Shown piece after piece: positions 23,430 to 31,176 of a stretch of 64,000 nt of DNA. Below the pieces are notes generated by a model, which made no database searches, had not been told where the DNA came from, and was given only the letters and a program-made list of their open reading frames with translations. Position numbers and translations under genes: made by a program. Source of the stretch: Candidatus Bipolaricaulota bacterium. Its GTDB lineage: Bacteria > Bipolaricaulota > Bipolaricaulia > Bipolaricaulales > Bipolaricaulaceae. Location: assembly GCA_014360985.1 (NCBI GenBank), contig JACIWK010000006.1, forward strand, positions 33,905 to 97,904, read 5' to 3'. How positions within the stretch are numbered: the first letter of the stretch is position 1; each line of letters opens with the position of its first letter.

Positions 23430-24854
23430 CTAGAACAGAGCCTTCCAGCCCATGGTGAGGACCCACGTCTTCGTGGGGTCGTAGAGGTCGACCTCGCCGA
23501 CTCGAAGGCCCACGTTGACGAGGACCTCCCGCGACACGGGGAAGAAGAGAACGAAGTTGCCCATCCCAAACCCGAAAAGGTTCCCCCCCCCGCGCTTGAA
23601 GTACAAGGAGATCTGGAATCGACCGGGATTCCCACAGCACGGAACCACGGGCCCTTCGAGCTGCCACAGTTCGAAGAACTGAGAACCCGTGACCGCGGAG
23701 TCCTTGGCGGGGTTGAACGAGGTCCGGAGCCGAAGGGTGTACCCGGGGGGAACGTCACACTTGATCTCCATCCCGTAGAGATCGAAACCACTCAGCCCGA
23801 ATCCCGTCTCCGGCATCGCCAAGGCCACGAGCGGCTTAACACAGGCAACGAAGCCCGAGGTCACGCGCAGCGTTGGCTCCAGCTTCTTCTCATCCACAGT
23901 GAACATGACCTTGACGTCGAAGAACGTGCGGATGCTCCCGCAGCCGGGGCATGGGATCTCGATGTCCTTGACAAGGAAGGAGAGGAACTCAAACCCGCCC
24001 TTGTTCTGCACGAATTCTAGTTCCCAGTTGGTGGGGCACCCCTCACAGAGCCATGGCCCCCTCAGGGTAAGGCGCTGCTCGCCAAACGTGGGGGTGAGGG
24101 TGACGAACGTGGTTCGGCTGTCGAACGTGATCGGGCCCAGCTCCCCCTGAACCTGAAGCGCAACGTAGGACGCTGTCTGGGGGTCAGCACCCGAGTAGTA
24201 GAAGGTGGAGATCCAGGTTACCCCCAGGACCGTCGTGCGCGCGTCCACGGTCCACGAGCGAAGGGCCGACACCGTGGGATCGAAGTCGAGGGTCGACGTG
24301 ATCGGAAGACGCCATGATGTGGGCCAACTCCCCTCCAGCGCGATGGACGTCTTGCTCACGAGCGAAGTGAAGGCGGTGTCGGTCCAAGTAGCTCGGAAGC
24401 TCTGCTCAAGGTAGGAGAACCGGCCCCGAACTTCGATCAAGGACCGGTACCCTTCCCAAGCGAAGGTCGGTCCGGACCAGACGAGTTCCCCCTCGGAGAT
24501 CAAGGCGAACGGCCCGATCGTCGTCTCAGGCGCCAGGACCACCAACTGGACGGTTCCCAGGTCCCATCCGCCCGTCTCCGTCTGAACCAAGTAGTGCACC
24601 CAGTCGGTCCCGATGAACCCCGGTTCCGGGAGGTAGGTGAGGTTGGGGGGGATGCCCACGAGGACCCCATTGGCCGGCAGCTGGAGGACGGTGTACAGGA
24701 GGTCGAGATCCCCCTCGCCGAGGAGGAACGGGGTGGGCGTGCCGCTCAGAACGAACACGACCTGCATGGGAGCGAGGGGGACCTGGGCCCCCCACCCAAG
24801 GACAGCGACGGCCAACAGCCCCATCAGTCCGATGCTTCTCACTCCTTGCCCCAT
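23430..24854 (-). CDS. Exported beta-rich protein with N-terminal Ig/cadherin-like module
   Basis: A 474-residue exported protein. ATG at 24854 overlaps the stop of the upstream gene (TGATG) and follows AAGGAGG; a signal peptide (SIGLMGLLAVAVLGWGAQ) leads into an Ig/cadherin-like module with LTYLPEPGFIGTDWVHYLVQ. The remaining 370 residues are alternating polar/hydrophobic strands with CxxC-like pairs (LCEGC, CPGCG, PCCG) and the protein ends in GWKALF, a terminal Phe after alternating residues as in outer-membrane beta barrels. I do not recognise a named family. A barrel or surface-layer component is possible but not shown. Confidence 0.6.
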   Translation of the reverse strand: MGQGVRSIGLMGLLAVAVLGWGAQVPLAPMQVVFVLSGTPTPFLLGEGDLDLLYTVLQLPANGVLVGIPPNLTYLPEPGFIGTDWVHYLVQTETGGWDLGTVQLVVLAPETTIGPFALISEGELVWSGPTFAWEGYRSLIEVRGRFSYLEQSFRATWTDTAFTSLVSKTSIALEGSWPTSWRLPITSTLDFDPTVSALRSWTVDARTTVLGVTWISTFYYSGADPQTASYVALQVQGELGPITFDSRTTFVTLTPTFGEQRLTLRGPWLCEGCPTNWELEFVQNKGGFEFLSFLVKDIEIPCPGCGSIRTFFDVKVMFTVDEKKLEPTLRVTSGFVACVKPLVALAMPETGFGLSGFDLYGMEIKCDVPPGYTLRLRTSFNPAKDSAVTGSQFFELWQLEGPVVPCCGNPGRFQISLYFKRGGGNLFGFGMGNFVLFFPVSREVLVNVGLRVGEVDLYDPTKTWVLTMGWKALF

Positions 24855-25603
24855 CACCAACCTCCTTGTTCCTCCGCGAGACCGGCGGAGGCGAGATGGA
24901 TCGCTTCGCTCGGGATGCCCTTTACCGATACGAGGAAGGAGAACGCCTGTTGTCCCTTGACCACGGTGAGGAAGTACGATCCTGGGGCGGTAGGTGCCGT
25001 TACGCGCAGCCAACCGCGGGGATCCCAGGCCCAGGAGGCAGGGCGGAGGGCCGTCCCCTCCCCCTCGAACCGGGACAGGCTCACCCACGCCACGCTTCCC
25101 TGCAGCGGAAGGAGTACCGGGAACTCCTGCCCGGCTGAGAACGGTCCCCCCGCCTGGGTGAAGATGTACCACACCTGGACCCCTTCACTGGCCAGGCGCG
25201 TGGCGAGGTCGGCCAGCCCGACGTTGGGCATCGATCGCGCCTCCGGACCAATCCAATGGGTCGTGATTCCCGGGGCCACCCGCAGCCGGACCATCCCCAC
25301 GTCCAGTGCCCCGTAGGGATCGGCCACAGCAAACGTGAACCCATCCGTTCCGACGAACCCCGGTTCGGGGATGTAGGTCAACTCGGGGCCCGTGCCCTCG
25401 AGTCGACCGTGGTGGAGTCCCCCGAGAATGGAGAAGATCAGAGTATCCCCATCCGGGTCCGTTGCGGGGAGCATCAGCGAGGTCGGGGTGCCCGGGAGGA
25501 CATCCACCACCAAGGGCTCAGCCCGCGGCGCGCGGTTTCCTGCGAGAGCGACCACCCCGAGCCCCGCCATGATCGCACATATCGCGAAGGCTCGTATCCA
25601 CAT
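24854..25603 (-). CDS. Exported Ig/cadherin-like protein
   Basis: A 249-residue exported protein. ATG at 25603 (an upstream GTG at 25636 is possible; neither has a strong ribosome site) starts a signal peptide (IRAFAICAIMAGLGVVALAG). Residues about 25-110 form an Ig/cadherin-like domain (LPATDPDGDTLIFSI, TYIPEPGFVGTDGFTFAVAD) very like those in the next gene and in the giant protein. The second half has WYIFTQAGGPFSAGQEFPV and resembles a small beta-sandwich. It is co-transcribed and probably co-translated with the downstream gene. Function unknown; a surface role is inferred from the signal peptide and module. Confidence 0.65.
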   Translation of the reverse strand: MWIRAFAICAIMAGLGVVALAGNRAPRAEPLVVDVLPGTPTSLMLPATDPDGDTLIFSILGGLHHGRLEGTGPELTYIPEPGFVGTDGFTFAVADPYGALDVGMVRLRVAPGITTHWIGPEARSMPNVGLADLATRLASEGVQVWYIFTQAGGPFSAGQEFPVLLPLQGSVAWVSLSRFEGEGTALRPASWAWDPRGWLRVTAPTAPGSYFLTVVKGQQAFSFLVSVKGIPSEAIHLASAGLAEEQGGW

Positions 25604-25765
25604 GGGCCGATACTCGGCCGCGGGAGGGCCCACCAAGATGGCAGTTGCGCAGACCGGCGGGGAAGCCCGCGGCCCGGACGAGGGCGTCTGGTCCGTGATG
25701 TGAGCTACGTTCCCCGGTCACCACCAGGGCGCGTCCCCCGCGAACCCTACTGGAACGTCGACGCG

Positions 25766-26980
25766 CTAGGTCCCAGGTTCAGCAGGGAGGTGAGTGGACG
25801 GTGGGGAGTGGATCTTGGCCGCCAGTTCGCGGGCAAGGCCCTCGGTCTGGACCACGGCTTCCGCATCCGGCGCGCCGTGGATCTCCACCGCTCCCACGAC
25901 CTCGATCCCCGTCGGGCCGAGGATCTCGCCCGCCTGACGCAGGGCGCCGCCTCCCCAGCCGTACGAGCTGAGCACGGCTGCGTACCTGAGAGGCGGCCGG
26001 AGGGCCTTCACGAGGTTCGCTGCGTTCAGCGCCGCGGGGTGGAGGGCGCCGAGCACCGTCGGCGCGCCGAGGACGAGCGCCCGCGCGTCGACGAGGTCGC
26101 CAGCGAGGTCGCCCACGTCCACGTGCGCTAGCTCATGCACGGCGACCCGGATCCCCGCGTCGAGAAGGGTCTCGGCAGCGATACGGACGAGGCGCTCGGT
26201 GGAGCCCCACATGCTCACGTAGGCGACGACGACCTTGGGGAGGGTCTCCCCGGCTGTCCACTTCCGGTACAGGCCCAGGATCCGCTCGGGGTGGCGCCAC
26301 ACCGGCCCGTGGCTAGGGGCGATGAGCTCAATCGGAACATCGACGAGCTTCCTCATCGCCCGCTCTCCGGCTTTGCGGAACGGCATCATGATCTCGCCAA
26401 AGTACATCTGGGCACGGACCGCTAGGTCCGCCACCTCGTCGTCGTACACCCCGGCCGCGGTGTGGGCACCGAAGAAGTCACATGGGAACAGGACCTTGTC
26501 CTCAACGAGGTACGTGAACATCGTCTCCGGCCAGTGGAGGAACGGGGCGTCGAGGAAACGGAGGGTCTTCCCGCCGAGGTCGAGGGTGTCCCCCTCGTTC
26601 ACAACCAGCATCCTGTCCTGCGGAACGCGGTAGTAGCGAACCGCCATCTCCGCGCCCTTCGCGGTGAGGACGAGGTGGGCCTGCGGGCTCCGATCGAGGA
26701 GGACAGGGATCGCCCCGGCGTGGTCGGGCTCGGCGTGGTTCATGATCACGTAGTCGAGCCGCGCCGGATCCACGACCTCGCCGATCTTGGCGAGAAGCTC
26801 GTCCTCGAACCCCGGGTTCACCGTGTCCACGAGGGCCGTCTTCTCCCTTCCCCGCACGAGGTAGGCGTTGTACGACGTCCCATGGGGAAGGGGGATCAGC
26901 CCGTCGAACAGCCGTCGGCCCCAGTCCTTGACCCCCACCCAGTGGACGCCGCTCCTAAGCTCGATCACCGCTCGCTTCAT
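25766..26980 (-). CDS. Flavodiiron protein (FprA/ROO type)
   Basis: A 404-residue two-domain protein: an N-terminal metallo-beta-lactamase-like diiron domain with NHAEPDHAGAIPVL (the HxExDH ligand set), CDFFGAHTA and APSHGPVWR, then a C-terminal flavodoxin domain (VVVAYVSMWGSTERLVRIAA, the FMN phosphate loop). It has no rubredoxin extension. Flavodiiron proteins reduce oxygen to water or NO to nitrous oxide in the cytoplasm of anaerobes. ATG at 26980 lies inside the AhpD-like gene (26-bp overlap), the last gene of an Rrf2-led operon. An external rubredoxin would be needed and is not in the window. Confidence 0.95.
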   Translation of the reverse strand: MKRAVIELRSGVHWVGVKDWGRRLFDGLIPLPHGTSYNAYLVRGREKTALVDTVNPGFEDELLAKIGEVVDPARLDYVIMNHAEPDHAGAIPVLLDRSPQAHLVLTAKGAEMAVRYYRVPQDRMLVVNEGDTLDLGGKTLRFLDAPFLHWPETMFTYLVEDKVLFPCDFFGAHTAAGVYDDEVADLAVRAQMYFGEIMMPFRKAGERAMRKLVDVPIELIAPSHGPVWRHPERILGLYRKWTAGETLPKVVVAYVSMWGSTERLVRIAAETLLDAGIRVAVHELAHVDVGDLAGDLVDARALVLGAPTVLGALHPAALNAANLVKALRPPLRYAAVLSSYGWGGGALRQAGEILGPTGIEVVGAVEIHGAPDAEAVVQTEGLARELAAKIHSPPSTHLPAEPGT

Positions 26981-27320
26981 CGTCTGCCTCCAGTTCATCC
27001 AACAGCGCCGCTGCCCGACGGAGATGGGGGATGACGATCGATCCTCCCACCACCAACGCAACGGACATCGCCTCCATCAGCTGATCTCCGGTAGCTCCGG
27101 CCTCCCACGCTCCGACGACGTGGTACGTGATGCAGTCGTCGCAACGCAGGACGAGCGATGCCACGAGCCCGAGGAGCTCCTTCGTCACCCGGGGGAGGGC
27201 CCCCTCGTCGTAGGCCGCGCCGTCGAGGGCGAAGAACCGCTTCGTGACCAGATTCGCCCGCTTGAGGGTGAGCGCGGTGAGACGCTCCCGCTCGGCGAAG
27301 AACTCCTCTCTCCTTCCCAT
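26955..27320 (-). CDS. Carboxymuconolactone decarboxylase/AhpD-like protein
   Basis: A 121-residue all-helical protein; ATG at 27320 follows GGAGG. The AhpD core is clear: ELLGLVASLVLRCDDCITYH with the CxxC redox pair and following histidine, then AWEAGATGDQLMEAMSVA. AhpD-type proteins pass electrons to peroxidases; many small relatives have peroxidase or unknown roles. Its place between hemerythrin and flavodiiron genes suggests a part in oxidative or nitrosative defence rather than aromatic metabolism (inference). Confidence 0.85.
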   Translation of the reverse strand: MGRREEFFAERERLTALTLKRANLVTKRFFALDGAAYDEGALPRVTKELLGLVASLVLRCDDCITYHVVGAWEAGATGDQLMEAMSVALVVGGSIVIPHLRRAAALLDELEADDEASGDRA

Positions 27321-27340
27321 CCTATCCTCCCTCTGGGCTG

Positions 27341-28525
27341 TCAGTTGTCCAGAAGTCGGCGCTCCCCCGAAATCTTCTGGATCGGGCCGATGTCCTGGGT
27401 CACCTCGACCGTGCCCAGGTACTCGCCCCCGCGGCCCCGCACGGGGAAGTAGCGGATGTAGACAAACCTCCCCCCGAAGGCGATCCAGAACTCGGCCACG
27501 TCGCGCCGGCCGGCCTTGAAGTCGGCAAGGATCCTCTCCACCACGTGGACGCTTTTCTGGGGGTGGCAGTCCTGGACCTTCCGGCCGAGCACGGCCTCGG
27601 TGCGGACGAAGATCCGATCCTTGGAGGCGCTGAAGTAGCGCACCCGGTCGTCCCGGTCCACAAACGTGATGTCGACGGGGAGCGTGTTGAGCACGGCCTC
27701 CAGCTCCTGGGGGGTGAACTCGCCGGTCGGGAACCGCAGCCGGAACTCGGGGGCCGGGATCGGCGCCGCAGCGGGAACCGGCGCGCCCGGCGCCGTAGGT
27801 GGCGGCGGTGCCGCGGGTGTGAAGCAGCAGTAGCCGATCTCGTCGAACTGGCGCCGGATCTCGGGCCACTCGCCCTCTGGAATGACGCGCAGCCCCGTTG
27901 GGAACAAGATCCGGTTCTCCTTGAGGAAGTGGCTGGCCAGGGTCTCGCTCAGGGCGAGGGCGGCCTCGGCGAGACCTTTCCCCGCCGGGGCCTCGTTGAC
28001 GACGGCTTTCTTCAGGTCGCGGATCCGGTCGTGCTCGGTCCACATCACCTTCGGCGGCTCGACGACCCCGTGGCGTTCGAGGTAGGGGAAGAGCACGTTC
28101 TCCTCCCGCAGGTAGTGGCTCTCGGACCTCACGAGGTGCTGGACCAGTTCCTCCAGTTCCTGCTTGTCCTCGGAGGTGTGTACCCCCTGCCGGGCGCGGG
28201 CGGCGAGCCGGTTCGCGAGCGCGAGCATCTCCCGGTGCTCGGCCATCAGGATGTGGAGAGGGTGCCAGGGCGGGGCCGAGATCTCCGCTCCCGCGAGGGA
28301 GTCCTCGAACAGGGCGAGGTGGAGGTCGCACAGCTTCGTGAGCTCCTCGCGCGGCAGTCCCTCGCGAACGAGCTCCTCCTCGATCTGGGCGATCTCCTGG
28401 GGGGACACGTTCCCCACCGCGTCGCGGAACGCCTCCTTGAGCCGTTGCGGGCTCTCCCCGGCATGCAACCGGTGCAGGATCCTCTTCAACGCTTCCTTTC
28501 GGGCGTTCCCCATCATCTCGCTCAT
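27341..28525 (-). CDS. DUF438-hemerythrin-PAS protein
   Basis: A 394-residue cytoplasmic sensor-like protein. ATG at 28525 follows AAGGAGG and overlaps the regulator stop (ATGA). Residues about 10-80 are DUF438 (RILHRLHAGESPQRLKEAF); about 85-225 are a hemerythrin-type HHE bundle with diiron ligands in ILMAEHREML, SHYLREENVLFPYLERHG, TEHDRIRDL and ASHFLKENRILFP; a Pro/Ala linker; then about 280-390 a PAS domain (LPVDITFVDRDDRVRYFSAS, RKVQDCHPQKSVHVVERIL). Hemerythrin domains bind oxygen or handle NO and iron; relatives of this architecture are linked to nitrosative stress. No output domain is present. Confidence 0.9.
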   Translation of the reverse strand: MSEMMGNARKEALKRILHRLHAGESPQRLKEAFRDAVGNVSPQEIAQIEEELVREGLPREELTKLCDLHLALFEDSLAGAEISAPPWHPLHILMAEHREMLALANRLAARARQGVHTSEDKQELEELVQHLVRSESHYLREENVLFPYLERHGVVEPPKVMWTEHDRIRDLKKAVVNEAPAGKGLAEAALALSETLASHFLKENRILFPTGLRVIPEGEWPEIRRQFDEIGYCCFTPAAPPPPTAPGAPVPAAAPIPAPEFRLRFPTGEFTPQELEAVLNTLPVDITFVDRDDRVRYFSASKDRIFVRTEAVLGRKVQDCHPQKSVHVVERILADFKAGRRDVAEFWIAFGGRFVYIRYFPVRGRGGEYLGTVEVTQDIGPIQKISGERRLLDN

Positions 28526-28950
28526 CCCAACCTCCTTGTTGTCTTCTTGTTCACCCGTGCCGCCAACGAGGCAAAAGTGGTCTGCTCGAGAAACCGGATG
28601 ACCCGTTCTCGGAGGGGATCCCACACCGAAGCGAGTGGGCAGTCGGGCTTGCCTGGACACGGGTCCGGGTCGAACGGGCACTCCTGGAGCGCGGCGTTCC
28701 CCTCCGTGACGCGGATGATCTCCGCCAGGGAGATGGTGTCGGCGGGTCGGGCGAGAGAGATCCCCCCTCCCCGGCCCCGCGCGGAGGTGAGGATCTCAGC
28801 CCGCACCAGAGGAGGCACGAGCTTGGCCAGGTACGGCTCCGGAATCGACCCATCGCCGGCGAGATCGCGCACCGTGACCGGCCCGCCACCGGCTGCCGCA
28901 AGGCGGACGAGGGTCAGGATCGCGTACTTGCTCGACAGGGAGAACCTCAC
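28522..28950 (-). CDS. Rrf2-family iron-sulfur transcriptional regulator
   Basis: A 142-residue winged-helix regulator of the NsrR/IscR group. GTG at 28950 gives VRFSLSSKYAILTLVRLAA, the conserved Rrf2 N-terminus; SIPEPYLAKLVPPLVRAEIL is the recognition region. Three cysteines (ECPFDPDPCPGKPDC, spacings of 6 and 5 residues) could bind an Fe-S cluster, although the spacing differs from NsrR or IscR. It is the first gene of the operon ending in the flavodiiron protein, so it probably senses NO, oxygen or cluster status and represses its own operon. Confidence 0.88.
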   Translation of the reverse strand: MRFSLSSKYAILTLVRLAAAGGGPVTVRDLAGDGSIPEPYLAKLVPPLVRAEILTSARGRGGGISLARPADTISLAEIIRVTEGNAALQECPFDPDPCPGKPDCPLASVWDPLRERVIRFLEQTTFASLAARVNKKTTRRLG

Positions 28951-28987
28951 CGCCCACCACCTGATAACAGGACCATTTTGTCGCATT

Positions 28988-29016
28988 ATCCTAGCGGTCG
29001 GAGGTGCCCCTGTCAA
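28988..29016 (-). promoter_or_regulatory. Promoter of the Rrf2-flavodiiron operon, with possible operator
   Basis: On the minus strand TTGACA (29011-29016), 17-nt spacer, TAGGAT (28988-28993). A dyad of GATAA (28963-28967) and TTATC (28986-28990) overlaps the -10 and initial transcribed region, a fitting site for autoregulation by the Rrf2 protein; the operator part is speculative. Confidence 0.6.
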
Positions 29017-29040
29017 GGTGCGTGCGCCGGTGACGAAGGG

Positions 29041-29080
29041 AATGCAACCTGGAACCGCAGAACCGCCAACCTGCAACCGC
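29041..29080. repeat. GGTT-rich spacer repeat 3' of the SRP RNA
   Basis: Plus-strand AACCTGGAACCGCAGAACCG followed by CCAACCTGCAACCG; on the RNA strand this is a run of GGTT units. Similar runs lie just 3' of tRNA-Ser and tRNA-Met. See findings. Confidence 0.5.
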
Positions 29081-29086
29081 CGCAGC

Positions 29087-29359
29087 GGCCCGTGCGGGCC
29101 TCCGTCGGGGCCGGTTCGCCGGGCGCTCCGGGGGTCCGGGCTCAGGCCAAGGGATCCCCTATCACCCGCAGGGACCGGCTTACCGTTGCTCCCTTCCGGG
29201 CCTAGCGGGGTTCACCGGTGTGCGTCGCAGGGGGCTCGACCGTCATCGCCCGGGTGTCCCCGTCCGCTTCCGTCTCCCCTTCCTCTCGGGAGGCCCATGG
29301 GCTCCACCTAGAGCGGGTTGTGGATACAGGGGACCGCTAGCCCCCCACCTGCACGGGCC
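29087..29359 (-). ncRNA. ffs: Signal recognition particle RNA, large (Alu-containing) form
   Basis: The minus strand contains the universal SRP domain IV core, CCCGGAAGGGAGCAACGGTA within GGTGAACCCCGCTAGG...TAAGCCGG (about 29170-29218). The ends pair exactly: GGCCCGTGC at the 5' end (29359-29351) with GCACGGGCC at the 3' end (29095-29087), giving a 273-nt molecule. The 5' half (CCACAACCCGCTCTAGGTGG) resembles the Alu domain of Firmicutes/Thermotoga-type SRP RNA rather than the 4.5S form of Proteobacteria. It partners with Ffh for co-translational membrane targeting. Confidence 0.93.
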
Positions 29360-29367
29360 GAGAGGAC

Positions 29368-29395
29368 AGTCTAAAGTCCCACGTCGGGAAGTCAA
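29368..29395 (-). promoter_or_regulatory. Promoter of the SRP RNA gene
   Basis: TTGACT (29390-29395), 16-nt spacer, TAGACT (29368-29373) on the minus strand; the paired 5' end of the RNA begins 9 nt after the -10 box. Confidence 0.7.
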
Positions 29396-29406
29396 CACAC
29401 AACAAG

Positions 29407-29772
29407 CTATCGACCCTGGAGGTAGCGGATTGGGCCGAATAGGGCTTTCGACACCTCCTCCGCCAGCGCGGCAGCCCGTTCGAACTCATCGGCGGAGATG
29501 TACTTCTGATCCATGGCAAGATAGAGCAGACTTCGCACCTCAGCCGAAGAGCCCCCGGCGTTGAAGAGAAACTGGGTTAGTTCCTTATCCGATCGTCGCT
29601 CGAACCCCTCGGCGATGTTGGCCATGATCGATACGGCAGCCCGCCGCAACTGATCGCGGAGATTCGGGTCTGCCTCCACGGGCGGCGCACGGGTCAGGTT
29701 GTAGATCGTGCACACCAGTAGTCGGGCCTCCTGCCAGGCCTCGATTTCCTCGAACCGCTCGATCCGCCCCAC
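29407..29772 (-). CDS. Four-helix bundle protein (23S rRNA intervening-sequence type)
   Basis: A 121-residue helical protein: EEIEAWQEARLLVCTIYNLT, NLRDQLRRAAVSIMANIAEG, then FERRSDKELTQFLFNAGGSS and EVRSLLYLAMDQKYIS. This is the classic IVS-type four-helix bundle family, first known from intervening sequences in 23S rRNA genes but common as free-standing chromosomal genes. Its molecular role is unknown. GTG start at 29772; it sits alone between SRP RNA and tRNA-Ser, with no rRNA gene nearby. Confidence 0.88.
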   Translation of the reverse strand: MGRIERFEEIEAWQEARLLVCTIYNLTRAPPVEADPNLRDQLRRAAVSIMANIAEGFERRSDKELTQFLFNAGGSSAEVRSLLYLAMDQKYISADEFERAAALAEEVSKALFGPIRYLQGR

Positions 29773-29805
29773 GTTCCACCCGAGCTACTATCAACCGCCC
29801 AACCG

Positions 29806-29833
29806 GTAACCTGGAACGGTAGAACCGGTCTTC
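29806..29833. repeat. GGTT-rich spacer repeat 3' of tRNA-Ser
   Basis: Plus-strand GGTAACCTGGAACGGTAGAA followed by CCGGTC, directly next to the encoded CCA end of tRNA-Ser. Resembles the spacers at 29041-29080 and 57118-57150. Confidence 0.45.
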
Positions 29834-29924
29834 TGGCGGAGGGGGTGGGATTCGAACCCACGGCACCCTTTGGGGGTGCACCTGCTCTCCAGGCAGGTGG
29901 CTTCGGCCGCTCACCCACCCCTCC
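29834..29924 (-). tRNA. tRNA-Ser (anticodon GGA)
   Basis: 91 nt with encoded CCA. Acceptor GGAGGGG pairs with the CCCCTCC end; anticodon loop CTGGAGA; T arm GGGTTCGAATCCC; long class II variable arm, as required for serine tRNA. Confidence 0.97.
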
Positions 29925-29975
29925 ACGATCCCATTCTATGCGCCATTCCCAGGTACAGCAAAGGATCGAGATGCT

Positions 29976-30917
29976 CTACCCCGGGAGGAACCTCCCCACG
30001 CCCAGCCAGAGGAGGTACCCCACCACTCCCGCTCCGAGCGGGGTCAGAACCCACCCCGCGAAGATCGCGACGAGCTGCCGCACGTTCACCGCCGCCACGC
30101 CCTTCACAAGGCCAATCCCCACCACCGCCCCCACCACGGCCTGGGAGGCCGATACCGGGACCCCAATCAAACTGAACGCCTGGAGAACCGTAGCCTGCGC
30201 CGTCACCGCGAGGAGGGCCGGCCACGTCCCGAGGGAGACGAGCCGCTCCCCCACCGTCTCCATCACCGGTCGGGAGAACGTCAGCACCCCCAGGGCGATG
30301 CTCGCCCCTCCGACGAGCGCTGCCACCGGGACGGACAGAACCCCTGCCCCCACGTAGACACCGGTCACGTTCGCCACGTTGTTCGCTCCAAGCGCGTACG
30401 CGCCCCAGATCCCGATCACAATGATGCCCAACCGCATGGTCCGATCGTACCAAAGGAGTCCAGCCAACTTCCGCTCGACGAGGGGGCTCACGACCCGGTG
30501 CAGGACATACGCGATCGCGAGGGCAGCGACGGGCGAGGTGATCCAGGAAAGGACCACCCGCATGAGCACTCCCCACTCCACCTCCCGGCCCGTGGCGAGG
30601 GCCACCCCGAGGATCGCCCCCACCGCAGCTTGGGTGGTGGACACGGGGAGGCCACGCCAGGTCATGACGGTCACCGTGAGCCCAGCGGCGAGGGCTACGC
30701 AGAACGAACTGCGGAGGCCTTGGCTGGCGAGGGCAGTGTAGGTCGCCATCCCTGCCGCCCCGGAAAGGTACGCCCCGAGGAGCGCCGCAGTGGCGGTAAG
30801 ACAGACCGCCGTCCAGTACCTAACAGCACGCACAGCCACGCCCAGGCCAAACACGTTGGCCGCGTCGTTGGCCCCGAGAGACCAACCCATGAGCAGCGCC
30901 GGGAAGAGTGACCACAT
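29976..30917 (-). CDS. pit: PiT-family inorganic phosphate transporter
   Basis: A 313-residue membrane protein with about nine hydrophobic helices and the duplicated PiT signatures: SLGANDAANVFGLGVA near the N-terminus and ALGANNVANVTGVYVG in the middle, each followed by a PVSxxQAxVGA block (LPVSTTQAAVGAILG, VPVSASQAVVGAVVG). It imports phosphate coupled to protons or sodium. ATG at 30917; its own sigma-70-like promoter lies just upstream. No PhoU-like partner (often found beside pit) is present. The length is at the short end for the family. Confidence 0.93.
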   Translation of the reverse strand: MWSLFPALLMGWSLGANDAANVFGLGVAVRAVRYWTAVCLTATAALLGAYLSGAAGMATYTALASQGLRSSFCVALAAGLTVTVMTWRGLPVSTTQAAVGAILGVALATGREVEWGVLMRVVLSWITSPVAALAIAYVLHRVVSPLVERKLAGLLWYDRTMRLGIIVIGIWGAYALGANNVANVTGVYVGAGVLSVPVAALVGGASIALGVLTFSRPVMETVGERLVSLGTWPALLAVTAQATVLQAFSLIGVPVSASQAVVGAVVGIGLVKGVAAVNVRQLVAIFAGWVLTPLGAGVVGYLLWLGVGRFLPG

Positions 30918-30944
30918 CGCTCGAGACCCCCGAGTATGGGGGGC

Positions 30945-30973
30945 TTTATACGTCTATAGATGAGGGGGTGCAA
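30945..30973 (-). promoter_or_regulatory. Sigma-70-like promoter of the phosphate transporter
   Basis: Minus strand TTGCAC (30968-30973), 17-nt spacer, TATAAA (30945-30950). A C5/G6 hairpin (about 30926-30942) lies between it and the ATG and could affect translation. Confidence 0.6.
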
Positions 30974-31050
30974 GCCTGCGGGGGGCGAGCGCCGTCGTGA
31001 AGGGAGAGCAGCCGGTTCCGGCGGGGGCGCCCTCCGAGATACGGAAGACC

Positions 31051-31127
31051 TGGTACGCCCGGGAGGACTCGAACCTCCGGCCTGCGGTTTAGGAAACCGC
31101 TGCTCTATCCAGCTGAGCTACGGGCGC
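31051..31127 (-). tRNA. tRNA-Arg (anticodon CCT)
   Basis: 77 nt with encoded CCA; acceptor GCGCCCG with CGGGCGT (terminal G-U pair), anticodon stem GCGGT-TTCCTAA-ACCGC, T loop GTTCGAG. Reads AGG codons. Confidence 0.97.
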
Positions 31128-31176
31128 ATGTCGACGGCTGCATCTTAGTGGGGCACCCGCTGGCCCCGCAAGTGCA

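Noticed and set aside
29407-29772. Intervening sequence of a 23S rRNA gene
   Set aside because: The four-helix bundle protein is of the IVS type, but no rRNA sequence flanks it; the neighbours are SRP RNA and tRNA-Ser.
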